Source: Coriobacteriaceae bacterium
GTDB lineage: Bacteria; Actinomycetota; Coriobacteriia; Coriobacteriales; Coriobacteriaceae
Direction: 5' to 3'
Length of the DNA: 64,000 nt
Assembly (NCBI GenBank): GCA_902364645.1
Contig: CABJEP010000008.1
Coordinates: 1-64,000, forward strand
Position 1 is the stretch's first letter. Each line of letters begins with the position of its first letter. The translations under genes were made by a program, and so were the position numbers. Under the pieces are notes generated by a model that was given only the letters and a program-made list of their open reading frames with translations, was not told the DNA's origin and searched no databases. This document shows positions 27,573 to 36,968 of this stretch, piece after piece.

Positions 27573-28979
27573 TTACCCGTAGATACGTTGAGGCTGCTCT
27601 TCGCCCTTTACGGAGGCTTCGGTCACGATGACCTTGGAAACGCCTTCCTCGCTGGGCAGGTCGAACATCGTCTGCTGGAGCACGTCCTCGCAGATGGCGC
27701 GCAGGCCGCGGGCGCCGGTCTTGCGGGCGAGCGCCATGCGGGCGATCTCGTGCAGGGCCGCGTCCTCAAACTCAAGCTCAACGTCCTCGAGCTGGAACAT
27801 CTTACGGTACTGGCGCACCACGGCGTTCTTGGGCTCGGTCAGAATCGACACCAAGTCATCCTCGTCGAGCGCCTGCGTCTGGGTGACGACGGGCGTACGT
27901 CCCACAAACTCGGGAATCATGCCAAAGGCGTTGAGGTCCTGCGGGAGCACCTGACGCAGCAGGTCGTTCTCGTCGACCGAGGTGGGGCCGGCGATCTCGG
28001 AGTTAAAGCCCACGCCCTTGTTGCCCACGCGATCGGCGATGATCTTGTCCAGACCCACAAAGGCACCGCCGCAAATAAACAGGATGTTGGTCGTGTCGAT
28101 CTGCAGCAGCTCCTGCTGGGGATGCTTGCGGCCGCCGGTGGGCGGAACGCTGGCCACCGTGCCCTCAAGAATCTTAAGCAGCGCCTGCTGAACGCCCTCG
28201 CCCGAAACGTCGCGGGTGATGGAGAGGTTCTCGGCCTTGCGGGCGATCTTGTCGATCTCGTCCACGTAGATAATGCCCACCTGGGCGCGCTCAATGTCGC
28301 CATCGGCGGCATTGATGAGCTTGAGCAGGATGTTCTCCACGTCCTCGCCCACATAGCCGGCCTCGGTGAGCGCGGTGGCATCGGCGATGGCAAACGGCAC
28401 CTCGAGGATGCGGGCGAGCGTCTGGGCCAACAGGGTCTTACCGGTACCGGTGGGACCGAGCAGCAGGATGTTGGACTTGGCGAGCTCTACCTCGTCCATA
28501 TCGTCATCGAACTGCGAGCCCATGTCGTCATCAAAGGCAGACACCGCAGCGCCGCCCTCAATCACGCGGCGATAGTGGTTGTACACGGCCACCGACATGG
28601 CGCGCTTGGCGTCCTCCTGACCCATAACATAGGCCGAAAGCTCGTCATAGATCTCGTGCGGCGTCGGCACATGCGTGATGACCTGGCGGTCGTCCTCGAG
28701 CTCAAAGCCCTCGGTCTCGGGGTCCACGGCGGGCTGGGATGCAGCCTGGCCGTGGTCGTTGAGGAAGCCCGGCAGCTTGCCGTTGCGGGCAGCGTCCATA
28801 AAGTCCGAAGCCAGCGACTCCTCCAAAATCTCGGAGCAGGCGGCGACGCACTCGTCACAGATAAAGATGTTGGTCGGGCCCTTTACGAGGCGACGGACCT
28901 GGCCCTGCTCTTTTCCGCAAAAGGAGCAGCGGATGGGGTTGCCGTTCTCGTCAAAGTTGTCCTGCATGTTACCTGCCAT
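27573..28979 (-). CDS. clpX: ATP-dependent Clp protease ATPase subunit ClpX
   Basis: This 468-aa AAA+ unfoldase feeds substrates to ClpP. The N-terminal zinc domain has CSFCGKEQ (about 19-26) and ICDECVAAC. Walker A is [14 protein letters not shown], Walker [12 protein letters not shown], and the pore and sensor regions ([25 protein letters not shown]) are present. It is about 40 residues longer than E. coli ClpX owing to an acidic insert ([15 protein letters not shown]) near residue 165. It starts 1 nt after the clpP stop, so the two are coupled. A second ATG four codons on is also possible. Confidence 0.97.
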   Translation of the reverse strand: MAGNMQDNFDENGNPIRCSFCGKEQGQVRRLVKGPTNIFICDECVAACSEILEESLASDFMDAARNGKLPGFLNDHGQAASQPAVDPETEGFELEDDRQVITHVPTPHEIYDELSAYVMGQEDAKRAMSVAVYNHYRRVIEGGAAVSAFDDDMGSQFDDDMDEVELAKSNILLLGPTGTGKTLLAQTLARILEVPFAIADATALTEAGYVGEDVENILLKLINAADGDIERAQVGIIYVDEIDKIARKAENLSITRDVSGEGVQQALLKILEGTVASVPPTGGRKHPQQELLQIDTTNILFICGGAFVGLDKIIADRVGNKGVGFNSEIAGPTSVDENDLLRQVLPQDLNAFGMIPEFVGRTPVVTQTQALDEDDLVSILTEPKNAVVRQYRKMFQLEDVELEFEDAALHEIARMALARKTGARGLRAICEDVLQQTMFDLPSEEGVSKVIVTEASVKGEEQPQRIYG

Positions 28980-28980
28980 C

Positions 28981-29601
28981 CTAGGCGTCCTTCGCGGCGA
29001 GATCGCGCGAGGTAACGATACGGTCGATCAGGCCGTAGTCGAGAGCCTCGGCAGCGGTCAGGTAGTTGTCGCGCTCGGTATCGGCCTGGACCTTCTCAAT
29101 GGGCTGGCCCGAGGCGTCGGACAGGATCTGGTTGAGCTCGCGACGGGTCTTCTTGATCTCCTCGGCCACAATCTCAATCTCGGTCTGCTGGCCCTGGGCA
29201 CCGCCGCTGGGCTGGTGAATCATGACCTTGGAGTGCGGCAGGCAGAAGCGCTTGCCCTTGGCGCCGGCCGAAAGCAGCACGGCGGCCATGGACGCGGCCA
29301 TACCGACGCAGATGGTGGAGACCTGCGGCTTGATGAAGTTCATGGTGTCCAGAATCGCCAGGCCGGAGTAGACCTCGCCGCCGGGCGAATTGATGTAGAG
29401 CGAGATATCCTTCTCGGCATCCTGGCTCTCAAGATGCAGCAGCTGGGCAACGACCAGGTTGGCACTGACGGAGTTGATTTCCTCGCCCAAAAAGATGATG
29501 CGGTCGTTGAGCAGGCGCGAATAGATATCGTAGCTGCGCTCGCCGCGCGGCGTCTGCTCGATAACGTATGGCACGAGGGCGGAATCGAACTTAGCGATCA
29601 T
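28981..29601 (-). CDS. clpP: ATP-dependent Clp protease proteolytic subunit
   Basis: This 206-aa serine peptidase forms the Clp chamber with ClpX. The catalytic Ser is in [12 protein letters not shown], His in [14 protein letters not shown], and Asp in the [12 protein letters not shown] region of the family (here [18 protein letters not shown]). Start at ATG 29601 ([13 protein letters not shown]) is set by GGAG 6 nt upstream; starts at 29607 or 29613 are possible. It lies in a tig-clpP-clpX cluster, with a hairpin between tig and clpP. Confidence 0.96.
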   Translation of the reverse strand: MIAKFDSALVPYVIEQTPRGERSYDIYSRLLNDRIIFLGEEINSVSANLVVAQLLHLESQDAEKDISLYINSPGGEVYSGLAILDTMNFIKPQVSTICVGMAASMAAVLLSAGAKGKRFCLPHSKVMIHQPSGGAQGQQTEIEIVAEEIKKTRRELNQILSDASGQPIEKVQADTERDNYLTAAEALDYGLIDRIVTSRDLAAKDA

Positions 29602-29648
29602 ACGCATCTCCATTTCTCTCTTGCGGACCAATAGTGGTTCTAGACAAA

Positions 29649-29689
29649 CGTACGGTGCCCGCATGCTATGCATTGGCTGGCACCGTACG
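29649..29689 (-). terminator. Hairpin between tig and clpP
   Basis: CGTACGGTGCC and GGCACCGTACG form an 11-bp perfect stem with a 19-nt loop, followed on the minus strand by TTTGTCT. It may partly end the tig transcript or mark an RNA processing site. Confidence 0.5.
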
Positions 29690-29765
29690 AAGCAACCGGA
29701 TAACCGGCTTATAACTTTACCCCATCACGGGCGCACGCATGCGCTCGTGGGCAAGGTGGCGAGAA

Positions 29766-31064
29766 TTACTCGGCGTCCTTGGCAGTCTCGTCGACCTCGG
29801 TCACCTTGGCGTTCTCGACCAGGTGGTCGACGGCCTTGGAGCGACGGATGGACTCGCGGACGGCGGGCATGCGGCCATCGGCGATGAACTCGGCCTTGGA
29901 AGCCTCGACGTCCTTGACGCCGGCCTTCTCGAACTCGGCGTTGATGTCGTCCTCGGTGACCTCGATCTTGAGCTCACGGGCGAGGGCGTCGAGAGCCAGG
30001 GACTCACGGGCAACGTCGTTGGCCTGCTTGTGCAGGTCACCGATGAACTGCTCCATGGTCAGGCCGGAAGCGGGCAGCCAAGTGTCCAGCGTCATGCCGC
30101 GGGCAGCGAGGTTGGACAGGAAGTTCTGGCCAAGCTCCTCAAAGACGGACTGCTCGTAGTCGGCGTCCATCTCGTCGAGCTGTAGGCGCTCGGCGAGAGC
30201 GGAGACGCAACGGTTCTCCTTCTCGGCCGGGAGGCGGGAAGCCTTATCCTGCTCGATCTCGAGCTTGATGGCGTCGCGCATAGCGTCGATGCTGTCGAAG
30301 CCAAAGTCGGACTTGACGAGCTCATCGGTGAGCTCGGGGGTGTTGCGGACCTTGATGCCCTTGACGGTGACCTCGACGGTGTGGGTCTCGGCCTCCTCGC
30401 CCTCCTCGACCTCGTCGGTCCAGGTGACGGTCTTGACGTCGTCAACGTTGGCGCCGATCAGGGCCTCGTTGAACTCCTTGGGGTTGCTGTCGCTACCGGC
30501 GATGAGCATGCGGCCCTCGGCGGCGAAGTTATCGGCGTTCTCGACGGCCTTGAGGTCGACGGTCACATAGTCGTCAGCCTCGACGGCGCGACCCTCGACG
30601 TCCTCGAAGGTGGCACGGTAGTTGAGGAGCATCTCGACCTGGTTGTTGATCTCGGACTCGGTGACCTCCGCGGGGGGCATCTCGATCTCGACGGCGTCGA
30701 AGGAGGAGAGCTCAGCGGCGGGACGCAGGGAGAACTCGACGGTGTAGGTGTAGTCCTCGTGATCCTTGGCGAGGTCGAGCTCCTTGTAGTCACCGTTCTT
30801 GGTGGGGACGATGTCCAGCTCGTTGAGGACGGCGGGCTCGTTGGCGGCGATCAGGTCGTTGGTGGCCTGAGCGAGGGTAGCCTCGGCGCCAAGAGCAGAG
30901 TCGATGACCGGACGGGGAGCCTTACCGGCACGGAAGCCCGGGAAGCGGTACTTCTTGGCGGTGTCCTTGTAGGCCTTCTTGATCGCGGCGTCGACGTCGG
31001 CGGCCGGGATGGTGACCGTAGCGGTGAGCTTGGCGTCCTTGACGTCAGAAGCGGTGATGTTCAA
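29766..31064 (-). CDS. tig: Trigger factor
   Basis: This 432-aa ribosome-associated chaperone and prolyl isomerase helps nascent chains fold. The N-terminal ribosome-binding domain contains KYRFPGFRAGKAPRPVIDSA (the FRxGKxP signature). A central FKBP-type domain starts near DDYVTVDLKAVEN, and a long helical C-terminal domain follows. The start is set at TTG 31064 because AGGAGG lies 6 nt upstream. GTG 31067 and ATG 31079 are alternatives, but the latter would place the ribosome site inside the gene. Longer readings run into the tRNA-Leu gene. Confidence 0.94.
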   Translation of the reverse strand: MNITASDVKDAKLTATVTIPAADVDAAIKKAYKDTAKKYRFPGFRAGKAPRPVIDSALGAEATLAQATNDLIAANEPAVLNELDIVPTKNGDYKELDLAKDHEDYTYTVEFSLRPAAELSSFDAVEIEMPPAEVTESEINNQVEMLLNYRATFEDVEGRAVEADDYVTVDLKAVENADNFAAEGRMLIAGSDSNPKEFNEALIGANVDDVKTVTWTDEVEEGEEAETHTVEVTVKGIKVRNTPELTDELVKSDFGFDSIDAMRDAIKLEIEQDKASRLPAEKENRCVSALAERLQLDEMDADYEQSVFEELGQNFLSNLAARGMTLDTWLPASGLTMEQFIGDLHKQANDVARESLALDALARELKIEVTEDDINAEFEKAGVKDVEASKAEFIADGRMPAVRESIRRSKAVDHLVENAKVTEVDETAKDAE

Positions 31065-31154
31065 CACGTTCCTCCTCATACTGCCCAGCTTATCTGAGGT
31101 GCTGGTACCTTTATGCAACAAGCGTCGCGAGGGCTTAAGCCGACGCGGGTGCGT

Positions 31155-31238
31155 TGGTGCGGGCGAAAGGACTCGAACCTTCACGGGAATCCCACCAGAA
31201 CCTAAATCTGGCGCGTCTACCAATTCCGCCACGCCCGC
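31155..31238 (-). tRNA. tRNA-Leu (TAG)
   Basis: GCGGGCG acceptor arms pair, and the D-loop has the usual TTGGTAGACGC. The anticodon stem CCAGA/TCTGG holds TTTAGGT, so the anticodon is TAG. A long variable arm (GTGGGATTCCCGT region) and GGTTCGAGTCC in the T arm follow. CCA is encoded. The long variable arm confirms a leucine class II tRNA. Confidence 0.97.
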
Positions 31239-31378
31239 ATGAGCGCACAGATTAGGAATGATAGCAGATACGAGCGACAAGCGCACGCACACCTTTTATA
31301 GGCTCACGACCTCACCACGAGTGCAATTGGCGGGGCGAGTTGCCCCGCCCCGCCAATTACGACTTGTTCGCTGACCAG

Positions 31379-34210
31379 CTACTCCCCCAGCAGGGCCTTC
31401 TCGGGCGTGATGGGCAGCGAGCGCACCTGGTGGCCGGTGGCGTGCGCCACGGCCGAGGCCACGGCGGCGAGCGGCGTGTTGATGACGACCTCGCCGATCG
31501 ACTTGGCACCAAACGGGCCCGTCGGCTCGTAGCTCGGCTCAAAGGCCACGCGAATGCTGCCGATATCCAGGCGCGTGGGCAGCTTGTAGCTCATAAAGTT
31601 GCCGGTGCGCAGACGACCGCGGTCGTCGTGCTCAACAATCTCGTAGAGCGCGTGACCGATACCCTGGGCAATGCCGCCCTCGGCCTGGACGCGCGCGAGC
31701 GCCTCGTTGATCACGGTGCCGCAGTCCACAGCCGCCGCGTAGTCCACCACGGTCACCTTGCCGGTGGCCTTGTCGACCTCGACCTCGGCAATGCCGGCCA
31801 TAAACGGCGGAGGCGAAACGGGCAGGCAGGCAGAGGCATGCGAGGTGAGCGCGTCGCCGCCCGCGATGTTCTTGACGCACAGGTTGGCAAAGTCGCGCAG
31901 CGTGAGGTAGCGGCCGTTCTCGCGGGCGGCACGCTCGTCGGACAGACGCACGTACTGGCCATCGAAGACCACGTCGGCGGCGTCCACGTCCCACATCTGG
32001 GCAGCCTTGGCGCAAATCTTCTCACGCAGCTCGGTCGCGGCGTTCTTGGCGGCCAGGCCCGTCACGTAGGTACCGGAGCTCGCGTACGAGCCGGCGTCGA
32101 ACGGCGACACGTCGGTGTCCACGCCTCGCACCACAATGAGCGAGCTTTCCACGCCCAACTCCTCGGCGGCAATCTGCGCCAGAATCGTGTCGACGCCCAT
32201 GCCGTTATCGGTAGCGCCGGTGCCGATGGTAATGAAGCCATCCTCTTCCAGGCGCATGTCGATGCCGGCGATATCCACGTTGGAAATGCCCGAGCCCTGC
32301 ATGGTGAGCGCGCAGCCCAGGGCGCGCACGCGGTCGCCCAGGTCGACGGCCAGCGGCTTGTCGCGCCAGCCGATCATGTCCATCGCGCGCAGCAGGCAGC
32401 GGTCGAGCGCGCAGGCGTTGAGCTTCTCGTTGTAGTACTGCGGCATGACCTCGCCCTCGCGCACAATGTTCTTAAGGCGCAGGTCGGCGGGGTCCATGTG
32501 CAGCATGTCGGCGAGCTCGTTGACGGCACTCTCCACGGCAAACTGGCCCTGGGTGGCACCGTAGCCGCGATACGCGCCGCCGCGGTTGGTGTTGGTGTAG
32601 ACGGCGTCCCAGCTAAAGCGGCTCGCCTTCACGTGGTTGTAGATGGGCAGGCTCTTGTGGCCCGAAAGGCCGATCGTCGTGGTGGCGTGCTCGCCGTACG
32701 CGCCGGCGTTGGACAACGTATGCAGGTCGATGGCCGTGATGGTGCCGTCGTTCATGGCGCCCAGCTTGACGGTCATCTGCATCTGGTGGCGCGAGTTGCC
32801 CGCAGTGATGGTCTCCTCGCGGGTGTAGCAGCAATAGCTCGGACGGCCGGTCTGCTGGGTGACGAACGCCACGAAGATCTCGCAGCAGCCCGTCTGCTTG
32901 GAGCCAAAGCCGCCGCCGATGCGCGGCTTAATGACCTGTACCTGCGACTGCGGGATGTCGAGCGACTGCGCGACCATGCGGCGCACGTGGAAGGGCACCT
33001 GTGTGGAGGTGGTCACCGAGATGCGCCCGAACGCGTCGGTCGTCGCGAAGGCGCGGAAGGTCTCCATGGGCGCGGTCTGCGTGGCCTGGCTGGTGTAGGT
33101 GCGCTCAAAGACGATGTCGCTCTGGGCGAACGCCTCATCAAGATCGCCAAAATCGCTGGTACCGCTGCATACCAAGTTGCGCGGAACGTCGCCGCCCTGC
33201 GGGAACATAAAGGTCACGTCGCCCTCGGGGTGGACCACGATGTCATTATCAAGCGCCTGGGTAAAGTCGAGCAGCGGCTCCAGCACCTCATAGTCGACCT
33301 TGATGAGCTTGAGCGCCTTGTCGGCGGCCTCCTCGGTCTCGGCGGCGACGATCGCCACCTCTTCGTTTTGGTAACGCACGAGGTTCTCGAGAATCAGGCG
33401 GTCGTAGGGACTCGGCTGCGGATAGCTCTGGCCGGCGATGGTAAAGCGGCGCTTGGGCACGTCCTCGTAGGTGTATACGCCCACCACGCCGGGCACCTTC
33501 AGGGCGCGCGACGTATCGATAGAGCGAATCTTGGCGCGGGCATAGGGACTGCGCTTGAGTTTGACGATGAGCGCGCCGGCGGGCACCATATCGCCGGTGT
33601 AGACCGGACGACCCTCGAGCAGGGCCTTCGAGTCCTTCTTGGGCTGCTTGTGGGTAATCTGCTTGTAGGAGACACCGTCAGAGCTCGTGTCGTTGACGGG
33701 CAGCTCGGGCATCTCGAAGCCCACCTGCACGCCAGACTCGTTGAGGAAGCGGACGATGGCGCGCAGCTGGCTCTCGTAGCCGCTGCAGCGGCAGAGGTTG
33801 CCGGCCAGCTGGCGCGAGAGCTCCTCGCGAGTGGCAACGAGGCTTGGGTCCTCCTTGGCGGCGCGGGCAAGCGCCAGCACATTCATGATGAGGCCGGGGG
33901 CGCAAAAACCGCACTGCTCGGCGCCTTCGGCAGCCATCGCGCGGGCAAGCGCCTCAGACTCGGCCTTGAGTCCCTCGAGCGTGGTGACCGAGCGGCCCTC
34001 GACACGCGCGGCGGGAACCGAGCAGCTCAGCACCGGGTCGCCGTCGAGCCACACCGTGCACAGGCCGCAGTTGGTGGTTTCGCAGGCGCAGCGCACCGAC
34101 GCGCAACCCTGCTCGCGCAGCAGCGCAAAGAGCATGGTGTCGGGGACAATCTGAACCTTGACCTTGCGACCGTTGAGCGTAAAGGAAAGATCGATGAGTT
34201 TAGCAGCCAT
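31379..34210 (-). CDS. Fused molybdenum hydroxylase (Fe-S + Mo subunits)
   Basis: This 943-aa protein joins two subunits of the xanthine dehydrogenase family. Residues 1-165 are the [2Fe-2S] part: CASVRCACETTNCGLCTVWLDG binds the plant-type cluster, and CGFCAPG with CRCSGY the second. The rest is the molybdopterin part, starting GRPVYTGDM. It includes GGGFGSKQTGCCEIF, NRGGAYRGYGATQGQFAVE and, near the end, FGAKSIGEVVINTPLAAV, whose Glu is the family's catalytic base. Its start overlaps the FAD subunit by 1 nt. The substrate could be a purine or another N-heterocycle. A selenium-dependent form is possible given the nearby selenium genes, but this is inference. Confidence 0.9.
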   Translation of the reverse strand: MAAKLIDLSFTLNGRKVKVQIVPDTMLFALLREQGCASVRCACETTNCGLCTVWLDGDPVLSCSVPAARVEGRSVTTLEGLKAESEALARAMAAEGAEQCGFCAPGLIMNVLALARAAKEDPSLVATREELSRQLAGNLCRCSGYESQLRAIVRFLNESGVQVGFEMPELPVNDTSSDGVSYKQITHKQPKKDSKALLEGRPVYTGDMVPAGALIVKLKRSPYARAKIRSIDTSRALKVPGVVGVYTYEDVPKRRFTIAGQSYPQPSPYDRLILENLVRYQNEEVAIVAAETEEAADKALKLIKVDYEVLEPLLDFTQALDNDIVVHPEGDVTFMFPQGGDVPRNLVCSGTSDFGDLDEAFAQSDIVFERTYTSQATQTAPMETFRAFATTDAFGRISVTTSTQVPFHVRRMVAQSLDIPQSQVQVIKPRIGGGFGSKQTGCCEIFVAFVTQQTGRPSYCCYTREETITAGNSRHQMQMTVKLGAMNDGTITAIDLHTLSNAGAYGEHATTTIGLSGHKSLPIYNHVKASRFSWDAVYTNTNRGGAYRGYGATQGQFAVESAVNELADMLHMDPADLRLKNIVREGEVMPQYYNEKLNACALDRCLLRAMDMIGWRDKPLAVDLGDRVRALGCALTMQGSGISNVDIAGIDMRLEEDGFITIGTGATDNGMGVDTILAQIAAEELGVESSLIVVRGVDTDVSPFDAGSYASSGTYVTGLAAKNAATELREKICAKAAQMWDVDAADVVFDGQYVRLSDERAARENGRYLTLRDFANLCVKNIAGGDALTSHASACLPVSPPPFMAGIAEVEVDKATGKVTVVDYAAAVDCGTVINEALARVQAEGGIAQGIGHALYEIVEHDDRGRLRTGNFMSYKLPTRLDIGSIRVAFEPSYEPTGPFGAKSIGEVVINTPLAAVASAVAHATGHQVRSLPITPEKALLGE

Positions 34211-35124
34211 TAGCGCACCTCGCTAGAATCGACGCCGGGCACGCGGCGGCAGGAATACTCGTCCGTGGCAAACTTAGGCACTTGCACGGTCTCGAGCTCG
34301 CGGGCAAGCGCGGCCGAAAGCTCGATGCCGGCGGCGCGACGCACAGCCTGAATCGCCAGCGGGGCCGAGATGCGGCGGCGGTAGTCGGCCGAGCCCCACA
34401 GGTTGGTGCCATAGCTCAGCGCGCGTACGGACGTGGCCAGGGAGCGCAGCTCGTCCTCGGAAGGCTGCTCGGCGGTAAGGCCACATGCCTCGCCCTGCAG
34501 CAGGGTCGCGCGCAGCGGGCGGGCACCCACGGCGACATGCCAGCTGTTGTCCCACCAGGCGGCGGTGACGTTTAAGGAGGGGAAGTCGGTCGCGGCCTTG
34601 CGCACGGCCTCGTAGCTCGCGCGGTAGTCGTGCTTGACGACCACGACGTGCTCGATCACGTCGCGCACATAGCCCATGTTCACAAACTCAGCCAGCGGCA
34701 CGCGGCCGGCACCCGTCAGCTCAACATAGGAATCGAGCGCGAGAAAGGCGGAGAGAACGTCCGAGAAGCCAAAGCGGCCGTAAATGCTACCGCCCACCGT
34801 GGCGGTATTGCGCAGCTGCACGCCCACAATGTCGTGGACGGCGAACTCAAACACATTGTTGACAAGCGCGTTGAGCTCGGCATGGCGCTCGAGCTGGCGC
34901 AGGGTACACATGGCACCGATGCGAAACTCGGTCTCGGTCTCCTCGATCTGATCGAGTCCGCAGGCCGAAAGGTCAATCGCCGTCGCCACACGACGCGAGC
35001 CCAGACGCATCCAGATGCCGCCGCCCACAATCTTGTTGTTGCGGTTCTTCTGCAAGAGCTCATAGGCTTCGGCCGCGTTTCCAACACGGACGTAGGTACC
35101 GAACTTGAGCACGTTCTCCCCCAT
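34210..35124 (-). CDS. Molybdenum hydroxylase FAD subunit
   Basis: The 304-aa protein matches the FAD-binding subunit of xanthine dehydrogenase-type enzymes (FAD_binding_5 followed by CO_deh_flav_C). It shows AYELLQKNRNNKIVGGGIWMRLG near the N terminus and LRNTATVGGSIYGRFGFSDVLSAFLALDSYVEL, the flavin-binding stretch. It passes electrons between flavin and the Fe-S centres of the fused partner. The partner gene begins within its last codon (overlap of 1 nt), so the two form one operon. GGGAGA-like bases lie before the ATG. Confidence 0.9.
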   Translation of the reverse strand: MGENVLKFGTYVRVGNAAEAYELLQKNRNNKIVGGGIWMRLGSRRVATAIDLSACGLDQIEETETEFRIGAMCTLRQLERHAELNALVNNVFEFAVHDIVGVQLRNTATVGGSIYGRFGFSDVLSAFLALDSYVELTGAGRVPLAEFVNMGYVRDVIEHVVVVKHDYRASYEAVRKAATDFPSLNVTAAWWDNSWHVAVGARPLRATLLQGEACGLTAEQPSEDELRSLATSVRALSYGTNLWGSADYRRRISAPLAIQAVRRAAGIELSAALARELETVQVPKFATDEYSCRRVPGVDSSEVR

Positions 35125-35218
35125 CTCTCCACTTGTCCAGTACCTCTAAGTGTACCAAACGAGGGGGCACAGCTCGTGTCGGGACAAAATGAACCGTTTT
35201 CCTCCGTCGCATGCGGAT

Positions 35219-35254
35219 CAAAAAAGGCTCCCAGCCAAGAGGACTGGGAGCCTT
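35219..35254 (-). terminator. gdhA terminator
   Basis: AAGGCTCCCAG and CTGGGAGCCTT form an 11-bp stem, followed on the minus strand by TTTTTTGATCC. It lies 25 nt past the gdhA stop. Confidence 0.85.
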
Positions 35255-35279
35255 CTGCGATGCTATATCGAGCGAAGAT

Positions 35280-36635
35280 TTAGCAGACGCCCTGGGCAAG
35301 CATGGCGTCGGCGACCTTCAGGAAGCCGGCGATGTTGGCACCCATGACAAAGTTGCCCTCCTGGCCATACTCCTTGGCGGTGTCGTCCACGTTGTGGAAC
35401 ATGCCGCGCATGAGCTGCTCGAGCTTGCCGTCGACCTCCTCGAAGGTCCAGGACAGGTGCTCGGCGTTCTGGCTCATCTCCAGGCCGGACACGAGCACGC
35501 CGCCGGCGTTGGCAGCCTTACCGGGCATAAAGGCGACGCCGTTCTCCTGGAAGTAGGTCGTGGCCTCGATGGTCGTGGGCATGTTCGCGCCCTCGCCGAC
35601 CACCTTGCAGCCGTTGGCGACGAGCGCCTGGGCGTCCTCGAGCAGCAGCGTGTTCTCGCGAGCGCAGGGCAGCGCGATGTCGCAGGGCAGCTGCCACACG
35701 CCGCGGCCGTCGCCCTCGTGCCACACGGCGTTGGGCTTCTCGTCAACGTACATGGCGAGCGTGACGCCCTTGTCGTGGCCAGAGCGCTTCTTGTTGTAGA
35801 CATGCTCGAGCACGGTGTAGTCGATGCCGTCGGGATCCTCGACCCAGCCATGGGTGTCGGAGCAGGCGAGCACCTTGCCGCCGAGCTGGGCGACCTTCTG
35901 GACCGCGTAGATGGCGACGTTACCGGAGCCGTGAACGACGACATTCTTGCCCTCGAAGGAGTCGCCGCGGCTCTTGAGGTACTCGTCCACAAAGTAGACC
36001 AAGCCGTAGCCGGTGGCCTCGGTACGGGCGAGCGAACCGCCAAAGGAGAGGCCCTTGCCGGTAAGGACGCCGGTCCACTCGTTGGTCAGGCGCTTGTACT
36101 GACCGAACAGGTAGGCAACCTCGCGGCCGCCAACGCCCAGATCGCCGGCGGGAACGTCGGTGTTAGGACCGATGTGGCGATAGAGCTCGGTCATGAAGGA
36201 CTGGCAGAAGTGCATGATCTCGTTGTTGGACTTGCCCTTGGGGTCAAAGTCGGAGCCACCCTTGCCGCCGCCCATGGGAAGGGTGGTCAGGCTGTTCTTG
36301 AGGATCTGCTCCAGGCCCAGGAACTTGAGCATGCCCAGGGTAACCGTCGGGTTAAAGCGCAGGCCGCCCTTGTAGGGTCCAATGGCAGAGTTGAACTCGA
36401 CACGGTAACCGCGGTTGACCTGAACCTTGCCCTGGTCGTCGACCCAGGGAACACGGAACATGACGATGCGCTCGGGCGCGACGAGGCGCTCCAGCAGGGC
36501 GGCCTCCTCGTACTCGGGGTGGGCGTCGAGCGCCGGCTGGATGGTGCCGAGGATCTCGGTCGCGGCCTGGATGAACTCAGGCTGCTCGGGATAGCGGGCC
36601 TTGAGCTCGTCGAGAACTTTCTGCGTGTAGCTCAT
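35280..36635 (-). CDS. gdhA: NADP-type glutamate dehydrogenase
   Basis: This 451-aa cytoplasmic enzyme makes glutamate from 2-oxoglutarate and ammonia. KGGLRFNPTVTLGMLKFLGLEQ and LPMGGGKGGSDFDPKGKS hold the substrate and catalytic lysines. VPAGDLGVGGREV and NVVVHGSGNVAIYAVQKV (dinucleotide fold) follow. Start at ATG 36635 has GGAGGAAGC directly upstream; the longer frame lacks one. Its length fits the 450-residue hexameric bacterial class. It is monocistronic. Confidence 0.96.
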   Translation of the reverse strand: MSYTQKVLDELKARYPEQPEFIQAATEILGTIQPALDAHPEYEEAALLERLVAPERIVMFRVPWVDDQGKVQVNRGYRVEFNSAIGPYKGGLRFNPTVTLGMLKFLGLEQILKNSLTTLPMGGGKGGSDFDPKGKSNNEIMHFCQSFMTELYRHIGPNTDVPAGDLGVGGREVAYLFGQYKRLTNEWTGVLTGKGLSFGGSLARTEATGYGLVYFVDEYLKSRGDSFEGKNVVVHGSGNVAIYAVQKVAQLGGKVLACSDTHGWVEDPDGIDYTVLEHVYNKKRSGHDKGVTLAMYVDEKPNAVWHEGDGRGVWQLPCDIALPCARENTLLLEDAQALVANGCKVVGEGANMPTTIEATTYFQENGVAFMPGKAANAGGVLVSGLEMSQNAEHLSWTFEEVDGKLEQLMRGMFHNVDDTAKEYGQEGNFVMGANIAGFLKVADAMLAQGVC

Positions 36636-36849
36636 GCTTCCTCCAATTGATGGAAAAGAAAAGTATCGTTCGAGGCGCCCCATGCGCCGCGAGCTTTATC
36701 GAGTATGGATAATATCGCACTGTTGCAGCAAAGTTACGCATAAGCCGACGAGCAGATGTTTCGTTTTGATTACGATGCAGGTAGAAGCGTTTTTAAGCAC
36801 CTGACGTGCAAATCGCGTGTTTCAAACCTGTTTCGTCCACGTGTTCCAA

Positions 36850-36961
36850 ACCACCACATTGGGGACAGGCACCTTTGTGGTGGTTTTGACTCGTAATGCC
36901 ACAAGAAGGCCATTCAAGCAGCGAAACCACCACAAAGGTGCCTGTCCCCAATGTGGTGGTG
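36850..36961. repeat. Perfect 37-bp inverted repeat
   Basis: The arm at 36850-36886 (ACCACCACATTGGGGACAGG and on) is matched base for base by the inverse arm at 36925-36961, with a 38-nt loop. Each arm is itself flanked by ACCACCACA and TGTGGTGGT, making a nested palindrome. It lies between the divergent gdhA leader and the end of the DUF3343 gene. Nothing else is recognised in 36636-36968. Confidence 0.85.
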
Positions 36962-36968
36962 TTGGCGG

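Noticed and set aside
31079..31292. Extended N-terminus of trigger factor
   Set aside because: The extra frame runs through the tRNA-Leu gene and precedes the strong ribosome binding site.
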